In this document: positions 1 through 5,174 of the stretch, in pieces | How positions within the stretch are numbered: the stretch's first letter is position 1 | How the letters are laid out: every line of letters starts with the position of its first letter | NCBI GenBank assembly: GCA_030040055.1 | Contig: JASHUK010000025.1 | Span: forward strand, 1-5,174 | Length of the DNA: 5,174 nucleotides | Direction: 5' to 3' | From: Nitrososphaerales archaeon | GTDB lineage: Archaea > Thermoproteota > Nitrososphaeria > Nitrososphaerales > Gagatemarchaeaceae | Notes under the pieces: model-generated | Seen by the model: only the letters and a program-made list of their open reading frames with translations | What the model was told of the DNA's origin: nothing | The model's database searches: none | Position numbers and translations under genes: made by a program

Positions 1-1003
1 TGTACTGGACTACCAGGTCGACCGACCCGATGTCTATCCCGAGCTCGAGCGTCGAGGTGCAGACGAGGGCCCTGAGCTTGCCTTGCTTGAACGCCTGTTC
101 GACCCGCTCCCTCTCCTCCCTCGGCAGCGAGCCGTGGTGGACCCCGACGTCCTTCCTGAGGCGCGCCAGCTTCTCCCCGAGCATCTCCGCGACCGTCCGG
201 CTGTTGACGAAGATCAACGTGGAGGCGTGGCTCTCAATGAGCGCGTCGATCCTCGTCAGCCGGGCCGCGAGGTCCGGGGCAGAATATGTCGTCCTCGCCG
301 TCGACTGGCTCTCCGGGTCGGGGACCGGGTACTCTATCCTGTATTCGACCTCCTTGGGCGCCTCCGTCTTGACGACAGTCCGCTTTCTGTCCCCGAAGAT
401 GAAGCCAGCCGCCACGTCCGGAGACCCGACGGTGGCCGAAAGGGCGACGAGCTGGAAGTCCGGTGAGACCTTCCTCAGCCGCTGCAGCCCCACGGCGAGC
501 TGGACCCCCCTCTTGCTTTCGACCAGGTTGTGGAGCTCGTCTATCACCACGGCCTTCGTCCTGCTCAGGTTCTCCCTCATCCTCTTCCCTGGCAGCACAG
601 CCTGGAGGGTCTCCGGGGTCGTGACCAGCACGTCCGGAGGGTGCGACGACTGCTTGGCGCGCTGCGACTGCGGGGTGTCCCCGTGCCTGACGTCCACGGT
701 TAGGCCAAGCTTGGCGCACCAGACCTGGAGGCGCCTGAGCATGTCCCTGTTGAGGGCCCTCATCGGCGTAATGTAGACGAGGGAGATCCCTTCCGCGTGC
801 CCCTCAGTGACGAGCCGGCTAAGGAGCGGAAGAAGGGCGGCTTCCGTCTTCCCCGAGCCCGTGGGGGCGACGATCAGGACGTCCTCCCTCCTGGCCACCG
901 CCGGCCACCCGCTGACCTGCGGCGGGGTTGGTTCGGTTATCCCGGACTCGGCGAGCAGGCTCCTCACGGACGGGGCAAGGAACTCGAATGCTGAACCGCT
1001 CAA
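1..1003 (-). CDS. Lhr-family superfamily 2 helicase, N-terminal part (gene continues past the left edge)
   Basis: ATP-dependent nucleic-acid helicase of the Lhr (large helicase-related) family, cytosolic, linked in archaea to DNA repair and RNA handling. I translated the reverse complement: 334 codons are open to the edge with no frameshift. Visible in order: EPTPPQ, resembling a Q motif (about residues 24-29); motif I APTGSGKTEAA (46-56); motif Ia TPMRALNRD (79-87); motif Ib TTPETLQ (128-134); motif II DELH (155-158); motif III SAT (189-191); the start of the second RecA domain with TLIFVNSR (262-269), HHGSLPREER (289-298) and motif V STLELGIDIG (317-326). The start is TTG at 1003: an in-frame stop lies at 1030-1028, and the family's opening stretch (FEFLAPSVR) would be lost if GTG at 967 were used. 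There is no Shine-Dalgarno site, so the transcript is probably leaderless. The gene is divergent from the SMC operon. Winged-helix and C-terminal Lhr domains must lie outside the window. The family call is firm; aLhr1 versus aLhr2 cannot be decided from this part. Confidence 0.95.
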   Translation of the reverse strand, partial: MSGSAFEFLAPSVRSLLAESGITEPTPPQVSGWPAVARREDVLIVAPTGSGKTEAALLPLLSRLVTEGHAEGISLVYITPMRALNRDMLRRLQVWCAKLGLTVDVRHGDTPQSQRAKQSSHPPDVLVTTPETLQAVLPGKRMRENLSRTKAVVIDELHNLVESKRGVQLAVGLQRLRKVSPDFQLVALSATVGSPDVAAGFIFGDRKRTVVKTEAPKEVEYRIEYPVPDPESQSTARTTYSAPDLAARLTRIDALIESHASTLIFVNSRTVAEMLGEKLARLRKDVGVHHGSLPREERERVEQAFKQGKLRALVCTSTLELGIDIGSVDLVVQY

Positions 1004-1028
1004 GGCCTCGGCCGAAAGCCGGCCGTTT

Positions 1029-1036
1029 CATTTAAG
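1029..1036 (-). promoter_or_regulatory. TATA-like box for the left Lhr helicase
   Basis: Read on the minus strand this is CTTAAATG, ending 26 bases before the TTG start at 1003. That is where an archaeal TATA box sits relative to the first base of a leaderless mRNA. It is one of the few AT-rich patches in this GC-rich region. The sequence just upstream (CGAGCC) is a poor match to a BRE. The same site read on the plus strand (CATTTAAG) could also serve rightward transcription starting near 1058. Confidence 0.5.
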
Positions 1037-1053
1037 GGCTCGCGGGAGAGAGG

Positions 1054-1071
1054 AAACTGTAACTGAAACTG
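1054..1071 (+). repeat. Three tandem AACTG-type hexamers in the divergent promoter region
   Basis: AAACTG, TAACTG and AAACTG follow one another directly, between the TATA-like boxes of the two divergent genes. The units differ by one base. A short direct repeat in this position could bind a regulator acting on both promoters, but it is only 18 bases and may be chance. Confidence 0.25.
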
Positions 1072-1078
1072 CGGAAGG

Positions 1079-1086
1079 TCTAAATG
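1079..1086 (+). promoter_or_regulatory. TATA-like box for the SMC operon
   Basis: TCTAAATG ends 27 bases before the proposed TTG start at 1113, almost the same word and spacing as the box in front of the divergent helicase gene. A purine-rich GGAAGG precedes it and could act as a BRE. This position supports a leaderless operon mRNA starting at or next to the TTG. The only GGAGG nearby (1092-1096) is 16 bases from the TTG, too far for a normal ribosome binding site. Confidence 0.5.
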
Positions 1087-1112
1087 CGTCCGGAGGCAGT
1101 TCCGGCCAGGTT

Positions 1113-3122
1113 TTGTCCGGCAGGCATCAGGAAGTCGCCAGGGAGCACACCGGCCCCCAGACGAGCGTCAAGGAGATCATCCTGGAGAACTTCATGAGCT
1201 ACGAGTACGCCAGGATCCCCCTCAGAGACGGGCTCAACCTCATCGTGGGGCCCAACGGCGCCGGGAAGTCATCCGTCCTGCTCGCGATATCCGTGGCGTT
1301 CGGGCAGGCCTACACTGAGCGTTCCAGGAAGCTGTCCGACCTCATACGCCGGGGGAAGGACATCGCGAGGGTCTCGCTGGTCTTCGACAACTCCGCCCGC
1401 GGCGGGGAGCGGCCGATACCCTACTCGAAGTCGGACACCTTCATGCTGAGCCGCTACCTCAGGAAGGACGGGTCGTACTGGTTCGAAGCTGACTACAAGG
1501 AGATCGAGAAGAGCGAGGTCGTGAGGCTCCTGAAGGAGTTCGGGATCAACCCCGACAACCTGCTGATAATCATGCACCAGGGGATGATAGAGGAGCTAGG
1601 GGCGGTCACTCCGCAGGAAAGGCTCCGGATGGTGGAGGAGGCCGTGGGGTTCTCCGAATACCGCCAGAGGATCGTCCTCGCTGAGCAGGAGCTGGGGGGG
1701 CTGGTGGGGGAGGAGAGCTCCCTCCTGCAGCTCATCGACAACGCGAACCAGGCCCTCGAGTACTGGAAGCAGGTGTACGACAGGTATCAGGAGAAGAGGA
1801 GGCTCGCAGAGCACAGGAGGACCCTCGAACGGGAGCTCCTCTGGAGCACCGAGGCCAAGCTCACGAAGGCGCTGGACGCCGCCAAGGAGAAGATAGCCGC
1901 GAAGTCCCGGACCCTTGAAGAACTGAAGTCCCAGCAGCAGGAGGCTGGCTCGGACGCCGAGAGGACCCGCCAGACCCTCCTCGACAAGCAGGTCGAGCTG
2001 AGGAAGCTGTACTACGCCCTGGTCAAGGCGGAGAGCGACAGGTCCGCAGACGACGCCTCCTCCAAGGCGTTCAGGACGATTCAGGAAGACGTCGCCGCCC
2101 TTAGCGCCCTCGTCGATGAGGTCGCCGGCCGGAGCGCAGACAGGGCCGCAAAGAAGATGAGGGAGGCGCTGGACTACCTGTCAGGCAAGGGAGCGGCCGC
2201 GCAGCAGGAGGCCTCGCGCAAGAAGTCGGAGACGGAGAGGGAGGTGTCGGCCCTCCAGCCCGAGATCGCCAACACCGAGGAGCTCGTCAAGAAGACGATG
2301 GAGAGCTACGTCTCTCTGAGGGTGAAGTCCGAGGTGCTCTCCTACAGGATCAAGGCCGCGGAGTCAGACCTTAGGGAGCTCGAGCGGACCGCCCGCGAGT
2401 GCTCCTCGGAGCTCGAGAGGATGGCCCCGGACCTGGAGAAGGCCGCCCCGCGGCTGGAGACGACCAGGCAGCCGTACGAGGTGTCGGAGGAGCTGAAGCT
2501 CGTGTCCGCGCACCTGCAGAAGATGCAGGACGTCCCCGACGAGGCTGAGAAGATCTACAACGACTACACCGGAAACGTCGAGGAGCTCAAGCTCAAGCTC
2601 GCGCAGCTGCAGGAGAACAAGAAGGGGATCCTGGGGGAGCTCGAAGTAAGGAAGAAGGTCTGGCGGGACGCGATGAACGGGCTGGTCCAGTCGGTGGACC
2701 CCGCCTACCAGGCGGTCCTGGGCGCCTCCCAGGCGACAGGCTTCGTAAAGTTCGAGGAGGGGGCGGACGTCGACGACGCGGGCATAGAGCTGTACGTCGG
2801 TTTCAGGGGAGGCGCCCCCACCACCCTCGACCCCTTCACCCAGAGCGGCGGGGAGAGGTCGGTGTCGCTCGTCGCCTTCATCCTCTCGCTCCAAGGCAGG
2901 ATAGTCTCGCCACTGAGGGCCATGGACGAGTTCGACATCCACATGGACCCGAAGAACCGGGAGGCCATGTTCAAGATGATCCTCTCGCAGCTCAGGCAGA
3001 AGGAGGCTTCCCAGTACATCGTGATCACCCCGTCGATCCTGACCGTCTTCGACAAGACCGCCCACGTAATCACCGTGCAGGCGGTGCAGGGAGGCGGGTC
3101 GGAAGTGAAGGAGCTCCGCTGA
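1113..3122 (+). CDS. SMC-family ATPase, Smc5/Smc6-like head with short arms and no recognisable hinge
   Basis: Chromosome-organising or DNA-repair ATPase expected to clamp or translocate on DNA as a dimer. Numbered from TTG 1113 (669 residues): first strand VKEIILENF (19-27); Walker A GPNGAGKSS (46-54, Lys52); Q-loop HQGMIEELG with Gln156; the SMC EEAVGFSEYR segment (175-184); coiled coil about 185-310; a helical midpoint about 310-360; returning coil about 360-520; signature QSGGERSVS (577-585); Walker B region SPLRAMDEFDIHMD (599-612) with Asp605 and Glu606; SQYIVITP (633-640). The TP in that last segment, where canonical SMCs have SH or SL, and DEFD are Smc5/6 traits. The length is well below the 1,000 or more residues of Smc5, Smc6 or canonical SMC. 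There is a single Cys, so no zinc hook. The frame is open back to 807, but an earlier start would lie antisense in the helicase gene; ATG at 1194 would delete the first strand. It leads an operon with kleisin-like and KITE-like genes. Alternatives: a diverged archaeal Smc or a coalescin (ClsN)-like protein. The exact start is uncertain. Confidence 0.9.
   Translation: MSGRHQEVAREHTGPQTSVKEIILENFMSYEYARIPLRDGLNLIVGPNGAGKSSVLLAISVAFGQAYTERSRKLSDLIRRGKDIARVSLVFDNSARGGERPIPYSKSDTFMLSRYLRKDGSYWFEADYKEIEKSEVVRLLKEFGINPDNLLIIMHQGMIEELGAVTPQERLRMVEEAVGFSEYRQRIVLAEQELGGLVGEESSLLQLIDNANQALEYWKQVYDRYQEKRRLAEHRRTLERELLWSTEAKLTKALDAAKEKIAAKSRTLEELKSQQQEAGSDAERTRQTLLDKQVELRKLYYALVKAESDRSADDASSKAFRTIQEDVAALSALVDEVAGRSADRAAKKMREALDYLSGKGAAAQQEASRKKSETEREVSALQPEIANTEELVKKTMESYVSLRVKSEVLSYRIKAAESDLRELERTARECSSELERMAPDLEKAAPRLETTRQPYEVSEELKLVSAHLQKMQDVPDEAEKIYNDYTGNVEELKLKLAQLQENKKGILGELEVRKKVWRDAMNGLVQSVDPAYQAVLGASQATGFVKFEEGADVDDAGIELYVGFRGGAPTTLDPFTQSGGERSVSLVAFILSLQGRIVSPLRAMDEFDIHMDPKNREAMFKMILSQLRQKEASQYIVITPSILTVFDKTAHVITVQAVQGGGSEVKELR
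3108..3113 (+). promoter_or_regulatory. Ribosome binding site that decides the TTG start of the second operon gene
   Basis: AAGGAG lies in the last codons of the SMC gene, 10 bases before TTG at 3124. The alternative in-frame ATG at 3139 has CGGAAG directly touching it and no usable spacing, so the TTG is preferred. Confidence 0.5.
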
Positions 3123-3123
3123 C

Positions 3124-3882
3124 TTGGACGACCGGAAGATGGAGGACGTCCTCCGGGTGATCGAGCTGTGCAGGTCCGTCGAGAGGTCGAGCGCGAACCC
3201 CTTCGAGGTCGACATCAGGGACAAGATCAGGATACTGAGGGAGAAGCTCCCCCAGTGGAAGTTCCTGGACGAGCTCCTCGTCGACTCGGAGGCCATGCTC
3301 GAGCTGACCCAGATAGTGAAGCTGCAGGACGAGTGGCTGAAGCACAGGGCGTCGTCGCTGTACATCGACCCGCTCCTCGTCCAGCTCAAGGTCAAGCTGC
3401 TCTCGAAGGACGCACTCGTGGAGGCCTTCGTGAAGAGCTGGCACCCCATCGCCCAGGTGGACCAGCTGTCCCCCAAGGGGCTCGAAAGGGCCTTCGTCTA
3501 CTTCCGGGACCTCGTCCCCCTCTCCGAGCGGTTCAAGGACGAGTTCGGCTCGTACGGCGTCCGCCCCGGGACGGTCGACTACTCCGAGCTGGTCGAGCTG
3601 GGGGTGTTCACGCAGCAGGAGTTCGAGAACAGGCTCAAGGACCTGATGCTCGAGCTGACGGAGAAGTCGGGAGGGGACTGGGTGGACTACCGGGCGTTCG
3701 TCTCGGCTCGGACCTTCGAGGACAAGGTGCTCAGGGCGTACCTCCTTTCATTCCTGATAAGCGAAGGGAGGGCATCGCTGAAGATCGACCCGCTCACCGG
3801 TGAGATATGGACCAGGGCCCTCAAGGAGAGGGCGCAGGGGACCCCGAGGTCGGTGGCGATATCCGTGACGGAGGGAACGTGA
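3124..3882 (+). CDS. Probable kleisin (ScpA/Nse4-like) partner of the SMC protein
   Basis: Predicted bridging subunit that would join the two SMC heads and carry the KITE protein. The protein has 252 residues, the usual size of ScpA-type kleisins. It is rich in charged, amphipathic helices and has no signal peptide, membrane segment or catalytic motif. The last part, roughly residues 183-235, looks like a kleisin C-terminal winged helix: a helix (FEDKVLRAYLLSFLISEG) followed by a strand pair (RASLKIDPLTGEIWTRAL), resembling the ScpA ending. The first 90 residues hold helices that could bind the SMC neck, but I cannot match them motif by motif. The gene starts one base after the SMC stop and its stop overlaps the next start, so the three products are probably made together. 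The kleisin call rests on order, size and the C-terminal pattern rather than strong sequence identity. Confidence 0.6.
   Translation: MDDRKMEDVLRVIELCRSVERSSANPFEVDIRDKIRILREKLPQWKFLDELLVDSEAMLELTQIVKLQDEWLKHRASSLYIDPLLVQLKVKLLSKDALVEAFVKSWHPIAQVDQLSPKGLERAFVYFRDLVPLSERFKDEFGSYGVRPGTVDYSELVELGVFTQQEFENRLKDLMLELTEKSGGDWVDYRAFVSARTFEDKVLRAYLLSFLISEGRASLKIDPLTGEIWTRALKERAQGTPRSVAISVTEGT
3870..3875 (+). promoter_or_regulatory. Ribosome binding site for the third operon gene
   Basis: GGAGGG lies 6 bases before ATG at 3882, inside the end of the kleisin-like gene. It is the best Shine-Dalgarno match in the operon. It favours this ATG over the adjacent GTG at 3879 (3 bases away) and over an in-frame ATG at 3807, which would add 25 residues overlapping the upstream gene. 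Confidence 0.7.
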
Positions 3883-4442
3883 TGGAGTCGGAAGACCGCG
3901 CCCTGCTGGAAAGGAAGGTCAGGCGCGCCTTCCAGGTCCTGGTCCTCCAGAGGGGGAGGAACCCCGGTGTGAAGGGGTGGGAGATGAAGCGGCACCTGGG
4001 CAAGGACTACCGCAAGATCATCGAGGTCCTGTCGGAGGACGTCTCGTCCCTGGGCCTAGAAGTGCACGAGGTGAAGGGGGCGGAGGGGACCGACGACGGC
4101 TCGAGGTTCCTCCTCCGCTTCAGGGAGCCCCCGACCTTGAGCGAGGCCGAGACCTCCGGCATACGCATCGACGACCTAGCCGTCCTGGCCGCGGCGATAG
4201 CCTTCGTAAACTCGAAGCAGGGAAGGGCCGGGAGGCGCGAGACCGAGCACTTCCTCCGCGAGAAGTTCCCGAAGTGGAGGGTGGAGTATTCTCTGGACAG
4301 GTACCTGAAGAGGGGCTACCTCGAGCAGGACGACATGACGCTCCTGCGCATAGGTTGGAGGACCAGGGCCGAGATAGACGAGAAGACCCTGATGACTCTC
4401 ATCCTGTCACGGGGAGCCGATGAAGTAGCGCCGGCGCAGTGA
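3882..4442 (+). CDS. Probable KITE protein (tandem winged helix, MAGE/Nse3-like)
   Basis: Predicted SMC-complex subunit that binds the kleisin and possibly DNA. KITE proteins (ScpB, MukE, Nse1, Nse3/MAGE) carry two winged helices in a row. Numbered from ATG 3882 (186 residues): a first winged helix about 10-80, with helices RRAFQVLVLQRG and YRKIIEVLSEDVSSLGLEV and a wing ending in SRFLLRF; a linker; a second winged helix about 95-160, with IDDLAVLAAAIAFV, then LDRYLKRGYLEQ and the strand MTLLRIGW; a close GWRTRAEID (158-166). The run of a C-terminal helix, KRGYLEQ, a strand and W-x-x-RAEI resembles the end of the MAGE homology domain (YLEY, then WGPRA and AE). No RING finger is present, so it is not a full Nse1. 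The start overlaps the kleisin-like stop by one base (TGATG). The 3' end overlaps the convergent helicase gene by 36 bases. The KITE call is good; the Nse3 kinship is from recognition only. Confidence 0.7.
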   Translation: MESEDRALLERKVRRAFQVLVLQRGRNPGVKGWEMKRHLGKDYRKIIEVLSEDVSSLGLEVHEVKGAEGTDDGSRFLLRFREPPTLSEAETSGIRIDDLAVLAAAIAFVNSKQGRAGRRETEHFLREKFPKWRVEYSLDRYLKRGYLEQDDMTLLRIGWRTRAEIDEKTLMTLILSRGADEVAPAQ

Positions 4443-5174
4443 GTCCCGCTCCCCTTCGATGACAAGGTCGACCAGGTCCTTCCCTTCCTTCAGCTTCTCG
4501 GCCAGCGCCTCCGCGTCGGACAGCCTGATCCCCCTCCCTGCGAGGAGCATGTCGAACTGGTGGCCGTACATCTTCCTGAGGGCGGCAGACCTGACGATCC
4601 CCTCGACCTGCCTCTGCCTCTTCCCCTGCAGGACCGCCCTGCTCCTGGCCTTCATCGCCAGGGAGAAGACGCTCTCGTACGCGTCGGTTGACAGCCCGAG
4701 GGCCTCCTTCCCGCAGAAGGGGCACGTCGAAGTGCCTTCCAGGTCCCCCACGCGCTTCAGCTCCAGGTGGTTCCAGCAGTTCGTGCAGACGACGACCAGG
4801 AACGTGTCGGCTATCCGGGCGAGCGTCGACTGCCGCAGGAGGGCCTTCAGCCGCTCCGGAGAGACTATCTCGCCCCTCCTGCTGATCTCCTCGACCCCTA
4901 TCCGGGCTATCGGGGACAGCCCGTCGTACTCCAGCTCCCGCACCTCAATCTCCCCCGCCTTCATCTTCCTGAGCACCCCCGCGGTCCCTTCCACGTCGAA
5001 GTCGTCGTGGAAGATGACGCTCATCGCCTCCTCGTAGACGGGGGTCTCCTTCAGGGCCTCGATGAGCCCCGAGATCGAGACGCTGGCGTAGTCGGCGTCG
5101 TTCGAGATCGCCCCGCACTTCTTCCCCGCGTGGATTATCCTGCGCTTGAATATCCCTGACCTCTCCACAGCCCT
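4407..5174 (-). CDS. Lhr-family helicase, C-terminal part with a four-cysteine zinc finger (gene begins beyond the right edge)
   Basis: C-terminal 255 residues of a second Lhr-type helicase. The reading frame is open to the edge (codons AGG GCT precede the GTG at 5168), so that GTG is an internal Val and not a start. The first part, ERSGIFKRRIIHAGKK onward through ISGLIEALKETPVYEEA and the FDVEGTAGVLRKMKAGEIEV stretch, matches the Lhr C-terminal DEAD/H-associated region in order and spacing. A CTNC...CPFC pair (about 4787-4713) forms a probable zinc-binding finger. The remainder is helical and basic, ending RRRYFIGSP. The helicase motor itself is off the window. Because this is the tail of one gene and the left gene is the head of another, read in the same direction, they are two genes and not one split by the operon. 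No terminator is visible after its stop. Confidence 0.88.
   Translation of the reverse strand, partial: RAVERSGIFKRRIIHAGKKCGAISNDADYASVSISGLIEALKETPVYEEAMSVIFHDDFDVEGTAGVLRKMKAGEIEVRELEYDGLSPIARIGVEEISRRGEIVSPERLKALLRQSTLARIADTFLVVVCTNCWNHLELKRVGDLEGTSTCPFCGKEALGLSTDAYESVFSLAMKARSRAVLQGKRQRQVEGIVRSAALRKMYGHQFDMLLAGRGIRLSDAEALAEKLKEGKDLVDLVIEGERDSLRRRYFIGSP

Noticed and set aside
30..776. Long plus-strand open frame of 248 codons
   Set aside because: It is antisense to a helicase frame that shows all expected motifs; its serine- and leucine-rich product has no recognisable domain.
807..1112. Upstream extension of the SMC reading frame to an ATG at 807
   Set aside because: The extra 102 codons run antisense through the first 66 codons of the helicase gene, carry no SMC features, and would put the start inside another gene. 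The frame is merely open because of high GC content.
1084..1197. 37-codon reading frame starting at ATG 1084
   Set aside because: It overlaps the SMC start in another frame and has an arginine/proline/serine composition typical of a shadow frame. Its ATG is part of the proposed TATA-like box.
1194..3122. ATG at 1194 as the SMC start
   Set aside because: It would remove VKEIILENF, the first strand of the ATPase head, which SMC proteins need. A GGAG lies upstream but is part of coding sequence.
1113..3122. Rad50 of an Mre11-Rad50-HerA-NurA set
   Set aside because: There is no CXXC zinc hook, the Q-loop and signature regions are SMC-like, and none of the usual partner genes is adjacent.
2364..3476. 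Long minus-strand open frame of 370 codons
   Set aside because: It spans the end of the SMC gene and the start of the kleisin-like gene on the opposite strand; its composition (long stretches of Leu, Glu, His, Arg) is a mirror of coding sequence in GC-rich DNA.
1113..4442. Wadjet or MukBEF-type plasmid defence system
   Set aside because: There is no JetD-like nuclease gene, and the SMC head reads as Smc5/6-like rather than JetC- or MukB-like. The neighbours are housekeeping helicases, not defence genes.
4459..5037. Plus-strand open frame of 192 codons
   Set aside because: It is antisense to the Lhr C-terminal region and has low-complexity Ser/Pro/Arg content with no domain.
1..5174. A single Lhr gene interrupted by the SMC operon
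   Set aside because: On the minus strand the right piece is a C-terminal end with a stop and the left piece is an N-terminal beginning with its own promoter. An interrupted gene would show the opposite order.
1..5174. tRNA, rRNA, CRISPR array or insertion sequence
   Set aside because: No cloverleaf, no regularly spaced repeats, no transposase and no terminal inverted repeats were seen on either strand; nearly all bases are within the five genes.

Overview
The window comes from an archaeon. It is GC-rich, uses AGG heavily for arginine, uses TTG start codons, and has TATA-like boxes about 30 bases upstream of start codons that lack a Shine-Dalgarno site, which suggests leaderless transcripts. 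Both flanking genes encode Lhr-type helicases with archaeal-style domains. The wording of the SMC gene suggests the TACK side of the archaea, perhaps Thaumarchaeota or relatives, but that placement is a guess.

Layout. Positions 1003 to 1 (minus strand) hold the N-terminal third of an Lhr-family superfamily 2 helicase that runs off the left edge. Positions 1004-1112 form a short divergent promoter region. Positions 1113-4442 (plus strand) hold a tight three-gene operon: an SMC-family ATPase, a probable kleisin and a probable tandem winged-helix KITE protein. The genes are separated by 1 base and then overlap by 1 base. Positions 5174 to 4407 (minus strand) hold the C-terminal part of a second Lhr-family helicase that runs off the right edge and overlaps the operon's last gene tail to tail by 36 bases.

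The operon is the main interest. The SMC head reads like eukaryotic Smc5/Smc6 rather than canonical SMC: QSGGERSVS signature, DEFDIHMD Walker B region, and an SQYIVITP segment where canonical SMCs have an SH or SL dipeptide. The arms are short, and no SMC hinge or zinc hook can be seen. The third protein has a MAGE/Nse3-like pattern, with two winged helices and a closing GWRTRAEID segment. Together they look like a compact archaeal Smc5/6-like complex: one ATPase that probably homodimerises, a kleisin bridging its heads, and a KITE bound to the kleisin. Its placement between two Lhr helicases hints at DNA repair or replication-fork processing, but that link is inference from position only.
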